Shown in pieces: positions 1 through 13,090 of a DNA stretch of 64,000 nt. Below the pieces are notes generated by a model. That model was not told the DNA's origin. It was given only the letters and a program-made list of their open reading frames with translations, and did no database searches. Numbering within the stretch: position 1 is the stretch's first letter; each line of letters opens with the position of its first letter. The DNA lies in assembly GCF_012273895.1 (NCBI RefSeq), contig NC_052126.1, positions 1,935,218 through 1,999,217 on the forward strand. Direction: 5' to 3'. This stretch comes from Zerene cesonia (Eukaryota > Arthropoda > Insecta > Lepidoptera > Pieridae). The position numbers and the translations under genes are program-made.

Positions 1-50
1 TCTTACTTAGTCATCATAATATATTACTGAAGTTTAATTGTATTTTTTAG

Positions 51-166
51 GTTTAGCAGGATTCTTTCCAATCCATCCACGAACATATATGACTGCTTGG
101 AGAAATAGGAAAGCAGAAAAAGAAAGAATAATAAAAGAAGCAGAAGAAGCTGCTAAAAGTTCATAG
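51..166 (+). CDS. Last coding exon of an unrecognised gene (5' part outside window)
   Basis: A pyrimidine-rich stretch ending TTTTTTAG at 43-50 is a good splice acceptor. The exon opens with two bases of a split codon and then reads about 38 codons to TAG at 164-166. The visible tail begins LAGFFPIHPRTYM and ends in a strongly charged helix with repeated K/E/R residues and EAAKSS. A hydrophobic LAGFFP start followed by a basic then acidic helix would suit the cytosolic tail of a membrane protein, but that is inference. I do not recognise the family. An AATAAA follows 30 bases after the stop, so the gene ends here and lies tail-to-tail with the REEP gene. The short open frame alone is weak evidence; acceptor, stop and polyadenylation signal together make it credible. 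Confidence 0.65.
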
Positions 167-195
167 ATTTAAGACATGTAGTTTTTATAATAGTT

Positions 196-201
196 AATAA
201 A
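196..201 (+). terminator. Polyadenylation signal AATAAA of the left-edge gene
   Basis: AATAAA lies 30 bases after the TAG of the preceding exon and is followed by T/GT-rich sequence (TTTTTGTGTTTG), the usual order for a cleavage and polyadenylation site. Confidence 0.55.
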
Positions 202-3200
202 ATTGTAGATAATGTTATTTTTGTGTTTGAATACTTCCTCCACATAATTTTTTAGAACAATGAAAGAAAAAATGAAAGTCCAACCTAACTATTGTGTTAT
301 ATAGTAACATATATTGATATGTACATGTATAGTTTTCCTTCCTAACTTGTCACATTAAATTTTTTTTTATATGTTACGAAATCTTAGTTTTCATGTATAA
401 CTGAATTATTTTTATCAACTTGTGACACCTAAATATTGATTTATCTGACAATTTAAGTGCTAATATTTTCTTGTTTGATTTACGCGAGTATTATACATTT
501 AGAAATTAAAAACTTTTTACCAGATTTTAAACGCGATTTATATACAGACTGTTAATCTCCCCGTGACCACGCTCGCTGTAAAGTGTTCGAAACGTCGGGT
601 TAATAATATAATGAATAAGTCGCGTTTAAAATCCGTTAAAGTTTTTAATTTCTAAATTCAAGTGTTGTTTCAGATGGCCTACTGAATTTATTTTTACCGT
701 GAGGCTTACTAAGGTTAATTTGACAGCAAGGTTGATGTTATTTCCTAACTATATCAATAAAAGATAAATTACGTTGCAATACATGTTATATTAATAGAAA
801 TTTTTAGCTCTGTTAATATACATAGAAACTCATAATTGAAATGATATAAGCTATCCTTTCCTTTAAGTTGGATCAAACTGCACATGGTGTGGAATTTTGA
901 CTAAAATCGGTTGAGTAGTTTATGAGTCCATCGTGGACAATGTGACACGTAATTTATGTATATATAGATTGGACTGTTCCTATTATATGACAGAACATAC
1001 AAAATAGTGCGTAAGTACTAGTTTCATTACCATTCAACATGAAGATAAGTAAAAAATAAAACAAAATATACAATGAATTCCTTTTTATTTGCGTGAAAAA
1101 ATGACATTATAGTAATTCCTTGCGTGAATATTATTTAGTAGACAGATACGAGGCATACAACATGGATTTGCAGTTCAAGCGTAGAAAAAACTACACGATT
1201 TATCGAAAAACCGGGGTTACCATTTTATACCACAAGTGTTCACACTTAAATGCTCTATAATTGGCGACACTTAAAGCATATTACAATCTGTGCGAAAATC
1301 CACAAAAACTAAAAAAACATGGTCTTTTATTCAAACTTAACAATACGAAAAATACTAACATTCCTTGAGCTACTTATATTATTATACAATAAAAGAAAAC
1401 ACAGGAAATTCATTGCCTTGGGGTCTTATGAAGAAAACTAGGAAAAATCGAAGTCACTTAAGCTAGGATTTTAAAAAAGATCAAGTCAGAAAGCGATACA
1501 CTAACGATTTTATACTAAGACAGTCGAAGTAATACAAAACTTAATTAATACAGATGTTTCCGAACCGTTAAGCCTACCCAAATACCCAATGAATAAGAAA
1601 CAAGATTGTAGAAAAATATTTTATTAGAAGTAGATCACTTATTTCGATGTACTAAGTTGTCTATGGTATTTTTTTTATCTGTGGCGGCAAGTGTTGCAAG
1701 CGTTCAAAGTGCTGTATTTGGTGTTTTGTACTTTTCCTCCGATAATTAAATTACATGATCTAGTTGTTCTTCCTTACAGCATCAGCTACCAGGCGAGAAG
1801 CTGAAAAAAAAAGATTATTACAAAACCATGTTGACATATACGAGTATATAATATATATTTTTAATACAGTGCAGATCTTTTATGTTCGTAGTTAAAGTTA
1901 TAAAAATAACAGCCGCTTTTGTGTTATTTTAATTGTTTAATAGAAATTAGTACTAGGAAAAGTTGTCCAGAAGTTCGTGCAAGTAATAATTAATTAATTA
2001 GTAGTTACGACTTTACTTTTTACAATTATTATTAGTTTCATAGTAACTAAAATTGATAAATTGATCTAAACTTAACTACACACTACAGTATAATACATAT
2101 AACATTGAATACATCAACAGAGCGTGCCAACAAAGCTTTGCTTCAACAATAGCGCTTAAGCATAACATAGTAGACAAACTTTATATTATTTAGGTATGTG
2201 TGCAAAAAAATTTAAATCTTGCCTTAATGATAAAAAATACTATTTAAGATAACATATTGAATACATATTTATGTGGTATAAAGTCCACATAAAGCATGGG
2301 TATATATATTTCAATAAGTAATTATATACATATCTTATGAATATATCACGGTATCTAGTTGTGATTTGGTAAATGTATGTCTATGTTTTAAACATGTTTA
2401 AAGTACAAAATTATGTTCACTTCTAGTGAGTACCACTGTTATATTTATTTAACCATTCTTCGGCATACCATAGACATATATATAGAATCTGCCATATCAA
2501 CTTAATAAAATGTAAAACAACTGTATACACACAGTTACATCAAACAGTATATTTAAATGAAAAGCTATGTGAAAGTAAAAAAAAAAATCGTACAATATCA
2601 TAATATAACAAAAGCACTGGACACATACACATTTATCAAATCTTTTAGGCGGTACACTGAAAGCATTGCCAGTTAAATTTGGTTTTACTTACTTCAGTGC
2701 AGATATAACGGCTCTACTCTTGTTTACCTAAAATAAGGGAGTGGGAGATTTAATCGTGCATAGGGCAACACAACAGGAATAAAGAAATTGTACAAATGAT
2801 AAAAAATATATAAAATACAACCTACAAGATGCCAATTTTATAAAAAAATACTCTAAATAAAAAAAAAAATTCCCCAATTTCCATACTACGCGACAGCTAG
2901 TAAAAATTTGAAATATAACATACATGATATTAAGAAACAAAGAATTTAGCCCAACTTTTTCATAGATGAATTAATCTTCCTATTCGCACCTTGCACCAAC
3001 TCTTGGATATTGACGGGATCTTTAGAATAAAACGATTTGAAAATGTTGCCAATTAAAAAAGAAAAAAATTGGTGACAATTTATAAATACTTTTCAAAAGG
3101 GTATGTTTTTGAAATAAATACTTTTTCACTAGCAACAGTTTATTTCGATTATAATTATATTAGAAACGAGAAGCAAGAGTGGTTTATTAAGTACATATTT

Positions 3201-3865
3201 GCAATGTGTATTAAATGAATAAACCACATATAATATACTATAAGATATATAATATAATTTTTTGGAAGGGCATAATTCTAATATTTAATAAATGATAAGT
3301 CATTCAGAATGATGAGAATTGGCTTTTTTTAGAATGAGTGTGATTAGGACATAAGCAGATTCTAGCTCTAGTGTAACTGAACCATTCCTAAATAATGTGC
3401 CTAAGCTAAGCTCTGATAGACATTAATTATATTATATATTCAAGAGAAAAATATAACCGAATAGCCAAGTTTTAATTGAGGAATATTTAAGTGATTAAGA
3501 TTTTAATTAAAAAATAACATAACCTCCCAATGATTCATTCATTATTACTAATACTTGGTAATAACCATTTGATATCAGTACAATTAAAGTTTAAAGCTGA
3601 GTTTGCATGTAATCTTTAAAAAGAATAGATTAATGACACATATGGATAATATTTGTCATACTTACATGACAATATTTTTTATTATTGAGTATAGTATTAT
3701 TTTATTATTTAGTATTTTATTATCTTTGATTACTCTATAGTCTATGCAATTAATACTTGACTGTCACCATTATAAATATAGACTTATAGTCAACTAAAAC
3801 CTGGCTTCCCATAAAAATTCAACTAATTCATTTGATAAAGACACATAGTAACATTTAATTATTAT
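202..3865. other. Intergenic region between two convergent genes
   Basis: This AT-rich stretch has no supportable exon. It holds one foldback element (460-654). The rest is low-complexity A/T sequence with short poly-A and TATA runs. Part of it may be 3' UTR of the REEP gene if a polyadenylation site further downstream is used. Confidence 0.6.
460..654 (-). mobile_element. Foldback (hairpin) element, copy 1
   Basis: It shares with the copies at 53944 and 60529 the end segment ACGCGAGTATTATACATTTAG, an inverted TTTAAACGCGATT block and the core GTGTTCGAAACGTCGGG. It is flanked by an imperfect 10-bp direct repeat (AATTTAAGTG at 450-459, AATTCAAGTG at 655-664), which looks like a target-site duplication. 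Relative to the other two copies it is inverted and one arm is shortened, leaving about 42-bp imperfect arms around a large loop. Confidence 0.7.
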
Positions 3866-3871
3866 TTTATT
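3866..3871 (-). terminator. Candidate polyadenylation signal of the REEP gene
   Basis: TTTATT on the plus strand reads AATAAA on the gene strand, 97 bases after the REEP stop codon. It is the first such hexamer after the stop. Later ones exist, so a longer 3' UTR is possible. Confidence 0.4.
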
Positions 3872-3967
3872 TACATTTAGCTTCGCTATCCCTTACAAAA
3901 AGCGCAGGTAGCCTGCAAGCTATCTCTTCCCATGCACCATTTACCTTACTCTATAACCCCTGATGCT

Positions 3968-4062
3968 TTAGTCTTTATGCAGATCTGAAAGCACTTTGTT
4001 GAATGATTTAACCGTTTTATCAATACTTTTATTGGCATCCTTCACAATAGTTTTCAAAATAT
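3968..4062 (-). CDS. ReepB: REEP5-like exon 4 (terminal)
   Basis: Acceptor TTTTTAG|AT. It encodes a lysine-rich amphipathic tail (ILKTIVKDANKSIDKTVKSF and on to DLHKD) ending in TAA at 3970-3968. Charged helical tails of this kind are normal in REEP5/6. Confidence 0.9.
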
Positions 4063-7000
4063 CTAAAAATAAAAATATATGCAATCATGTTACGGGTTGG
4101 AAGTTTGAGTGTCTATAACATATTTGATTTGATTTTTTAATATTATATAGATTGAAAAAAAAACTTGAGATATCATGCAAATTTAAATTAATTTTGTCTA
4201 AAACGTTAGGTCACCCAAAAAATTTTAGTTTCTTAAGTTATCGAAGTATCGAAATATTATCATCATATATTTATATAGTCTGGAAATCTCATTCAGCACC
4301 CAATTTCAAGTAATCGCTAAATCCCTTGAACCTGAAAGTAGCATAGCGACATAGTATGTACTTTTAAGTACCACTCAAAATTGAGAACCCAGCGAGAATT
4401 AAAGGACCTAACGTTTCAGACGCATGCCTTACATCAGTGTCTGGTTTTAGAACCGCTGTCTCACCTGAGGCGGCCATGTCGTCGATACGGTTGTGGTGTT
4501 TCTGATAGTAAGGACGGATGATGCGGTGATAAATTATCAGGGATCCGTTGTACTCCGTCGGTAGGTAGCACCAGATGATGAAAATGCACTGGAATTGAGA
4601 ATGGTTTTCTTAGGATTACTGTATTCATAGAGATTGTCTGGAATACATATTTTTTTAGCGATAAGACTGCCCTTCATACGTTATTACATTAAGTTTTTTT
4701 TTTCAATGCGATGATTCTTGTTTGGTGCAAAGTGTGTTTTAAATTGATTCATTTAACAACGAGTTTTATCTAACACTAATTTGATTTCTACTTAAAAAGG
4801 GAAGTAGAGTGAAGTAAAACACCAACTTGTGAAATACTAGCGTTCCGTTCTGGCTTTACTCGTGGTACATATATAGCCTATTGCACCCATGGATCACGTA
4901 TATATCGAAATAAGAAACTTTTTGAAACGGCCAGTACTTCCTGAGTTCTTGGCGTTCAAACAAGCAAAATAATCACCTTAATATACTTAGATTATCAGTG
5001 CGGAACGTTTTTGTTGAATGCAGTGTATTGATGTTTAATCAATTCTATGAGTCGCATTATTGCGGGCAGCTTATAAATGATTTTCAATTTACCATCTTCC
5101 TTTGTAGCGACTATTCCTGGTACGATTTTTTATTGAGTTTTTAATGTGAAACCAAAGGATTTTAGACGAATGGTTTATAAAACATAATTCAGAATAGTTT
5201 TTAAACACAATTGCGTATAAAATATACTGTTTTAAATGACGTAAGTTTTTAAAACATGAACCAGAAGACAAGCCACAAGCTTAACGTAATTATATAGTCA
5301 ATTAGTATGTGATGCAAGCCACGTTAATGACATACAATGTAGGTTGCAATAATTACTAGGTCATTTACAGTAGATACCTAAATAGTAGATATTGAAAATG
5401 GTATCTTAATGAAGCAACAAAGGTCTACTTATTAAAAAAATGTTGATAAAGTAAATTTGGATTTATTATTAAGGTTAACATAAAGACCGATTTTTAAGAG
5501 CATTATTATAATGCCAGTGATTTAGGCGTTTATTTAATAATAACTTTATTCATATAAATTATAATAATTTATATGAATAACCAAGTAATTGAAATAATGT
5601 ATGTAAAAAACCTATGAGGTTACAATGCTATCGACGTAGTGTTTTGTTTATCTTATTATAATTACGTACATTAGTTTTAAATAATGTAAAATAGACTTAT
5701 GGTAAAATTACTGAACGGGTCTGGATGATATATTTAAAGAATCAAGATAGATTCTGTATTCTATAATGGCTATACATATAGGCTCAATGAGTGAAACCGC
5801 ATTTGTAGCAAGTAAAAATCATATTTAGACGTGAGAAAAGTATTATATTAATTGCCAGTTTAATATTTGAAAAACATTTATTTAAAAGATTTTGAGTCTA
5901 TTTAATATTGTTATTAACCGATATTCCCAAAAAAAGAGGCAGGTTCTTAATTCGACTGTAATTTGTTTTTCGGTTTTGATCGTCTGTAACTCCGTGGGTT
6001 TTATAATCTGGAGGGGTAAAGTAACCTTCCTCCACGGGACCTTTTTTGTATAAAATATTTATTAATACAAATAATAATAGAACGCGAGTAAACTACGATG
6101 CAGTTATCCACAGTCACGATTACAGTTAAGTAATAACCAGAGGTCATTTTGTAACATTTTAAAATGTACCAGATAAGGTCAAACAAGAGTATAATTTTAA
6201 CTTTCATTATATCACTGCACAGATAATGAAGTTTATCGTTATTGACTAGTGTTGGCGGTAAGTCACACAACAATGATTCATAACTTCATATACGACCTCG
6301 CGTGTAAAAAAAACAATGCGATTGTGTATGTTGGAAAATTTTTACCTTACGTGACTATACGCTTATAGGTTTTTAGTTAAGGGTGGGAATTTTAATGAGT
6401 CCTCTGACGATAAGTTGTTTAGTAATTACGATTATGTTGATAATTAAAGTAAAAGTGTGTTATTTAGTCTCTTTCAGTCAATCAAGCAGAAATTATAAAT
6501 ATAAAAATATAAGCAAGCAAAATGCCACCTATTTATTTCCTACCATAAAGCATATTTCGTAATAATATGCCCAATGCAACATATTCAATTACTATTTTTA
6601 AATCGCTGTATGTAACTGAATATTCAGAACCCAAGTGAAGCAGTATTGAATTTCTCAAATACATTATACATTATAAATGAATGACTGTGCAGGCGGGTGG
6701 AAACAAAAGCCATTCTAGTGTGACAAAGAGTTCAAGTCTAATATTAGTTATTAACTTAATAGTAATGTAGTGTTCATTGGAATTATTGTACTAAACAGGA
6801 CGGTCATAGTATAATCTTGTTTGATTTTACGCCAGTATTATACATTTAGAAATTGTCGAGTTTTGGATTTAAACGCGATTTATTCAATATATTATTTAAA
6901 CCCTACACTTCGAACACTTGACAGCGAGCGTATGCACGTATTATTATAGTAATGATATGATATGATGAAAAAAAAAAATCGCGTCAACAACCTCTGTTAA

Positions 7001-9892
7001 TTTCTAAAGGACTTAAATAGAATGAGATGTAATTCAAAAAATTTATCATAAAAACATCGTCTCGGACATCTTATCTATTGCCGAATCTTCTAATCTAGAC
7101 TCGACTACTTGCTAAACTTGTACTATGGGATATATAAAATTGATAATTTAAATGTGTAATAAAATTACGTGAGAAACTGATCGCATTTAAAAATATTTCA
7201 TGTGATATTACATAGATTTCAATGATATCTATCTCATTATGAATTTATTAATGCAGATACATATTTGATTTAATTTATATGTTATAAGATTTTGGCACTG
7301 CTCTCAGCATACACACTCGGAGGTATGTCTTTCTCATACAGCAAACTAGTTTTCCGCCCTCGGCTGCGTCCGCATAATCAAATAAATTCAAAAGAAATAC
7401 CCATCGTTATGAGATATTCCACCGTGGTAAATAGCTTATGTCACTATATATCCCTATCTATATACAGACACCAAATTCATATCATAAAAATATCTCCATT
7501 ACAACATAAAACAAATATGAACAAACAAACTACCTAACAAAAATCGATATTTTTGAGAATGTCGACTTTTTAATGTTTCATTGATGATTTTTTATTAAAA
7601 TAAATGTGATCAAACTTCTATTACGTCTAGAGTATCACATTAACCTATTAGTGATGGTTAATTTACACATTATTAACTTATTACTTCTAGTGGTCACCCT
7701 GTGGTTGAAATGCGATCATAACCGTTAAACACAAACAAAAATAATAGATTTTTTAAATGTGTGTGTGTGCCAAATGCTTAGTGTGTGAATTATTATTATT
7801 AATTTTTTCTTTAATTTTCATAGAATTCTACACTCAGCGTCATGTACTGTCATTACTATACACTATACCAAAAACCTACTAAATTATTTTACTTAACATT
7901 GAACAGTCCTCATTAAGCATTTACCAAAAAACAATACATCACTTATTATAATTTTCATTACTGATTACTGTTATTTGTATATGTATGATATAAACATAGT
8001 TTGATAACAGAAGCGGAGTTACCTATGTATTCTTATCAAACATTCAATATAGAGATAAGTTCGAGTGAATAATGCTGGCATGTTGCAACACAAATGGAAA
8101 TTCGAAAGTAAATGATTCATTTTTACGAAAAAATGAATTTTAGTTCTAATTCTAATACAATGGAAGGCATATAGTATTGATTAAACTAGTCTATAAAAAT
8201 CCAATTTTCTCAATACAAATTTTTATCAGATTTAGACATAACATAGCAATTACTCTTAGACTGTATTAAGTAAGTTAATCTACAATAAAGGTTATTGACA
8301 TCCCTGTGGACAGGAGATGTCACTCCAGTTTCTAAAATACAAAATCACAACAATATTCTATCAAACACAAAAAGAAAAATACTAATAAATGGATAATCTC
8401 CTTAATTTTTAAGAATGTCAATAAATGCATTATGTGTATTTAGGATCAAATCTAAATATTAAAAAGGTAAATGTTATCTATTTATAAATGAGTTGATTTC
8501 AGTTATGGATTTAAGTTTCGTTATAGTTTTTGTATAAAAAGTAATCCGACCCATGTTCCAAAGTTCGAATTAGAGGCAATATGACTCATACCAAATCTTT
8601 GTTTGGTAAAAACATGTTTTATATAAACTTTTGTACAATTTTCATCATAAAACAAGATGGTTATATAATTTGTAAGCAACATGTATAGCATATTTCTATA
8701 CTCGTTAATAACATTTTGTCCAAGAAATAAATAAACATTTGAATTTATTTAAAAACATATTGCAGATGGAATTTTAGATAGGAAACACATGTTCACAATT
8801 TCATTGCCTTGTTCATTTTTAATGACAAATTAAGAGTAGAATTATAGAATGGAAATGGATATTTAAATTAATAATTATATCATTACTAAAATAATAAATG
8901 TGAAAGTCTGTTTGTTTGTCTTTCTTTTAGTTTCATGATATGATGAGAGTGTTATTTTCCATAGTGTTAGTTCCATCTTATTCTCATGGGAATTTTTTAG
9001 AATTACTAGAAGTTATTATAATGCATGTTTTTTTATACATCTATATTATGTTCAAATTGAATTAAATCTGTTTGTTTAAAGTAGACAAAATCAAGTCTAA
9101 AGGCGTTGGTTACATGCAATATTTTCTTCTTAATATTATTATTGCATAACACTTCATGATACAGTTGTGAAGTTTCATACCTACAGCAGCTATAAACTGA
9201 CTCGTCATTGATTTCTGTGATAAGATTTTATTATATTCTGCTTATTGTAATTCTAATTTACAATTCAGATTAATGTAAAATACTAAATGGAAAATAATAC
9301 TTTGGTAAGATATTTAATAACAAAAACTGAATTTGTTAATTGAAATTTTAAAGCAAAAACACTAGAAAAGCCTTATTTGAGGGAGATTTTTTGTATTTTT
9401 GTATATTTAAGTTTTTTTGTATATTACCTACCACATGGGGCAACCTTGAAAAGTACTCACCTTAATTAGCCAGTATAGCGGGAACCAGCCGACAATGAAG
9501 TCGGAGAAATACTCCACTATTGAGAAGACGGCGTATACCACCCAATATGTCAACCATTTTGTATCATCGTCCTTCTGTGGCGACTCCAATGCTTTCATCG
9601 ACATGTAAGCCGGGTACACGAAACCAATTGAATTGCATATTAATTCAGCTCCAAATCCGAATACTAAATATAAACCGGTGAACGCCACTAAGCCTGCAAT
9701 TTAAAACAAACGTCAAAAATCACCGCTAAAGTTATAAATAAACGTTCAAAAAAGTTACCCACCGACAAAGATATAGACCCTGTTCATGCCAGTTTTCTGT
9801 TCGGCTAATTCGAAATATTTCGTCCATGGCTTGCTTTTGTCATTTAAGTTGCGTTCTAACGTGTCTTTGTACTCTTGCAATTTGGAACCCAT
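3968..9892 (-). CDS. ReepB: Receptor expression-enhancing protein 5-like (TB2/DP1/HVA22 family), complete four-exon gene
   Basis: The spliced CDS of exons 9763-9892, 9461-9693, 4465-4588 and 3968-4062 is 582 nt and encodes 193 residues, close to the usual 185-200 of REEP5/6. All splice phases match and all borders are GT/AG. The protein starts MGSKLQEYKDTLERNLND, then has the family's paired hydrophobic hairpins: about residues 39-58 (YIFVGLVAFTGLYLVFGFG), 61-74 (CNSIGFVYPAY), 89-116 (WLTYWVVYAVFSIVEYFSD, WFPLYWLIK) and 121-129 (IIWCYLP). The diagnostic block NGSLIIYHRIIRPYYQKH follows, then a charged helical tail ending DLHKD. Known family role: wedge-shaped ER membrane proteins that curve and stabilise ER tubules. 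The start has a good context (CAAAATGGG). It lies downstream of Mctp on the same strand, and intron 2 is 4.77 kb. The symbol follows the Drosophila REEP5/6 orthologue by family resemblance. Confidence 0.96.
4465..4588 (-). CDS. ReepB: REEP5-like exon 3
   Basis: Acceptor AATTCCAG|TGC and donor TCAG|GTGAGA. It encodes CIFIIWCYLPTEYNGSL and the IIYHRIIRPYYQKHHNRID block, the strongest family signature in the gene. Confidence 0.96.
5546..5580. repeat. Perfect 16-bp palindrome
   Basis: Arms TTATTCATATAAATTA and TAATTTATATGAATAA are exact reverse complements around a 3-nt loop. It lies in REEP intron 2 and is too AT-rich to call a stable RNA. Confidence 0.7.
6815..6925 (-). mobile_element. Foldback element, partial copy 2
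   Basis: It carries the family end (TTGTTTGATTTTACG, AGTATTATACATTTAG), then TTTAAACGCGATTTATTCA and a diverged ACTTCGAACACTTGACAGCG core. It stops there, so only half of the hairpin survives. It is more diverged than the other three copies and probably older. Confidence 0.6.
9461..9693 (-). CDS. ReepB: REEP5-like exon 2
   Basis: Acceptor TTGCAG|GC and donor AAG|GTGAGT. It encodes most of the hydrophobic hairpin region, from LVAFTGLYLVFGFG to PLYWLIK. It is separated from exon 1 by only 69 nt. Confidence 0.96.
9763..9892 (-). CDS. ReepB: REEP5-like exon 1
   Basis: The ATG at 9892-9890 opens MGSKLQEYKDTLERN. The donor is CG|GTGGGT; a second GT four bases further (GGGTAAC) would break the frame. 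The exon ends one base into a Gly codon, which exon 2 completes. Confidence 0.95.
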
Positions 9893-9990
9893 TTTGGTTA
9901 AAAATATCGGTCTGGGGTGAGTTGAATTCTTTTTGGCACTTCAATCGGCTAACCACGGCCACGACTCATTGACAGACAATGAATGTATGA

Positions 9991-9995
9991 ACTGA
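9991..9995 (-). promoter_or_regulatory. Candidate initiator (TCAGT) of the REEP gene
   Basis: The arthropod initiator pentamer TCAGT occurs on the gene strand 99-103 bases upstream of the ATG. No TATA box is visible at the right distance. This is a short motif with weak evidence. Confidence 0.3.
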
Positions 9996-12861
9996 CAGAA
10001 TTGACAAAGTCAAAGAGTATGGACATAGACAATAAAATTGCCAGGATAAAATTTTCAATCGATTTAGTGCAATATGCTTTTAAGTATCAAGATTTATGGC
10101 ACTTTTATAGTATGTAGTATAAAAAAAGCGTGCACAAGGCCAAGAGTCCTTGTGAAAGCTTCGCCAATCTTGATAATGGAAACTCACTTTCTTTGCAATG
10201 TTTGCCCCAGATGAATTCGTCATTATTCATGTGTGTGTATGTGTAGTGGACCCAAGTTCCTTACAAGTCGCTATTTAAGGGTTTGGAACACATGAAGGTT
10301 TATAATCTTATATGATTTCAGACAAATGGGCAGACACATAGCTGTATATATCTAGGATTTCGCTGTTCACAACTAAACCTCTGAAGCAGCCAAACTTGAT
10401 TCACGGCAGATTTTTAATGTAATAATGATTATAAAATTAATGACGCCTGCATAGGATATCTTCGCACAAATGATGTGAGTGAGTGGTATCATTAAAAACT
10501 GAGGAATGAAACAAAGTATTAACTTTTATAACTCATTTTATTTTTTAAAATATGAAAAGCGTTAACATTGATCACTTGTGTTTCTTATATTAATAATAAT
10601 AGTATTTTCAATTTTTAAACAACGTAAATTAGGTATTAAATTTCATACATTTACATTAGGTATAAAATTATGGTGAAAACGTTTTCAAAGGGAAAATACA
10701 TTCATTTAAGGATATGCAGTGAAATGAATAGATTACCTACATCATTGCTTTTCACAAAAAATTAAATTACCCCCAATTTGTAAGAAGTTCACCGATTTTA
10801 AATCGGACCACACGGGAGGCACAAGCTTTAAAAAAGATTCATCAAAATCGGTTCACCCCGTAAAAAGTTATTAAGTAACACACAAAATTGGGTGATGGAT
10901 ATGCGATGAAGTAGGTATACTTTACAATAAATACAATTATTATAGAAAGATTTAGAGATTTATAGATATTAAAGGAATTCTGTCAATGATTACTTACAAA
11001 TCGCCCTATCTATACTAAATCGACAATATAACGATCTAAGCTTATAATATTGCGTTAAATATCACAATTTCAATAAATATAATCTACATCGAGTTTGCTT
11101 GTGCACATGTGCATTATTATGAAAATGTGCTATAAATTGTGCATAATTTTATTCAAAGAAAATTATAGCACTTTCAAAGTTGAAAATAATTTGTATGACT
11201 AGAGTAAATTTGTAATAAAATAAATAATACGTAGGCAAGATTACATTTTAAAAGCATGCTTTAATGATTTCTAATTGTAATTTAACTAGTTTTAAAAACG
11301 TCCAAAATGCTATATATGATATCTTATTCATTTTAATTTTAAATGCATTAATAGTGAATTTTTTAATCAATCTAGACAAATAGTTATAAAATAAAGTTTA
11401 GTCAACAACGTCTATTATAATATGATGAATAAATAATGAGATTGGTCTCAGTCTTATACTATCTATGTTTAAATATGACTTTACATCATAATCTAAAACA
11501 GTTGAATTTAAACATATTAACGCACAAACTAAAACGAGGAAAGTAATTATACGTTATTGTTTGGAACGCTATTCAATTAGTCCATGCTATTAGGTTCTTA
11601 AATCTAAACAAGTACGGAAGCTTCTAGCGGCAATCTATGTCAATAAAAATACAAAAATTTAATGGAAGATACGATAATATTTATAAAAATTGGTGTTGCC
11701 ATATTCGATTAAAAACGATACAATTCTAAAATAACAAAGATTCATACATCACAGATACGTATCTATTAAAATAAATAACTTTGCGCTAATTTATAAATAA
11801 AAACATTATGTAGCGGAAACAAAGATTTGATCTTTGACTTCCATCAAATTAAATTGAAGGTAAGGAAATGTATGGTTAAGATATAAACACGTATATGTAT
11901 ACACATAGGAAAGATTACAATTTACTTCAATAGTTAAGAATTTAGGTCTAACGATAAATATATAGAAGATATTATATTGATTTATAATTATTTAGTGTTC
12001 CTAAATGATATCATTGTTATATAACTCTCATACTACCATAATCTATTCTGTTTTTACACAACGGGATTAATATTAAAATAAACATATAGGATCAAAATGC
12101 TAATATAATCAGTCATTATTATTCTATTAGAATGATCTCCAAGATCTAATTTTATTTACTCAACACTTTTGGACGTTTCCACCAGGTACTATTTACTTCT
12201 AAAGGTTATTTTTTAATGATTCAATAATAATTTCATTAATTTATCCAGTATTTAGGTAGTCAACGATATCAAATCTAATTAATTACAATAATAAAAATTT
12301 GGTTTTTCTGTGTTTACTGCTAAGCCAATGAAATTGTGCCTATTTACAATTGACAAAATTTCATTTTTTATAAAAACTTGAAACATAAACACCGCTTCTT
12401 TGTTTTGCCACCGTAAATATATTAAAATATTAATAGTTTTAAACGAACAATTATGTGATGACATCATACGTTACAGTACATACAATTTTTTGAACTTGCA
12501 CAAGAAAAATGTATTCCTGACCGTATTAATGGCGTCATTTGGCGCGATATTTTAAAATAAGATAATTATAAAATGAGAATTATAAGAGTTTTAATGAAAA
12601 TAAAAAAAAAAACAGTAGCTTAAAATTTTGAAATGTTGTCAATTGAAACTTCGTTGATTTTCAAAACAAATATATACATACTTAGTAAAGATTGTAATAG
12701 TAAAGAAATTTTGATATACGCCAAGTATAAATCCTAGCTAGCATACATAGCAATTAATCGTTCTTTGAAATATAAATGATTTTCTTTGTGCATTTGTTAC
12801 GTTTAGTTGTTTCGCGATTAAGTTTAACATTCTCATAAGATTACAATATATTACGTCGAGT
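9996..12861. other. Region between Mctp 3' end and REEP 5' end
   Basis: AT-rich and without supportable exons. A repeat fragment lies around 10740-10890 (GTTCACCGATTTTAAATCGG ... AAAATCGGTTCACCCCG), typical of decayed LINE/SINE tails. Part of the region near 12.8-13.2 kb may be Mctp 3' UTR. Confidence 0.55.
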
Positions 12862-13090
12862 GTAGGAGTTGAGTACGCTTCGGCACGAATTGTGCAAGTT
12901 TCCACTAGGGTCGTACCACGCCGTGTTTCGCTCGGTGAGTGGGGGAGCTGGAGGCCCGTATCCTTTTCCTGACCCTTTTCAATCCTTTCCTTTATTCCCG
13001 TTCCATTCCTAAACCCCGAAAATGTTCATGGGCGGTGTTGATTACTTACCATAAGGTAAACCACCAAACCAGTTACCAGCTATCATATAA
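12862..13090 (+). mobile_element. SINE copy next to the Mctp stop codon
   Basis: It matches the repeats at 30891-31115 and 50537-50884: head TACGCTTCGGCACGAATT, middle GGTGAGTGGGGGAGC, tail AAATGTTCATGGGCGGTG. It lies 119 bases downstream of the Mctp stop, on the opposite strand, so it is probably inside the Mctp 3' UTR. Its TTTATT at 12991-12996 offers AATAAA on the Mctp strand, a possible donated polyadenylation signal. Confidence 0.65.

Larger units (their letters stand above)
4589..9460 (-). other. Intron 2 of the REEP gene (4.87 kb)
   Basis: AT-rich, with no further REEP exon needed because the flanking phases join directly. It contains a partial foldback element (6815-6925), a perfect short palindrome (5546-5580) and a degenerate fragment of the 'acttc..aggaggttct' repeat (5925-5995). 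I see no coding sequence in the rest. Confidence 0.75.

Noticed and set aside
9428..9460. Extension of REEP exon 2 to the downstream stop (KVSTFQGCPMW)
   Set aside because: It reads through a clear donor (AAG|GTGAGT); exon 3 supplies the conserved NGS..IIYHRIIRP block instead.
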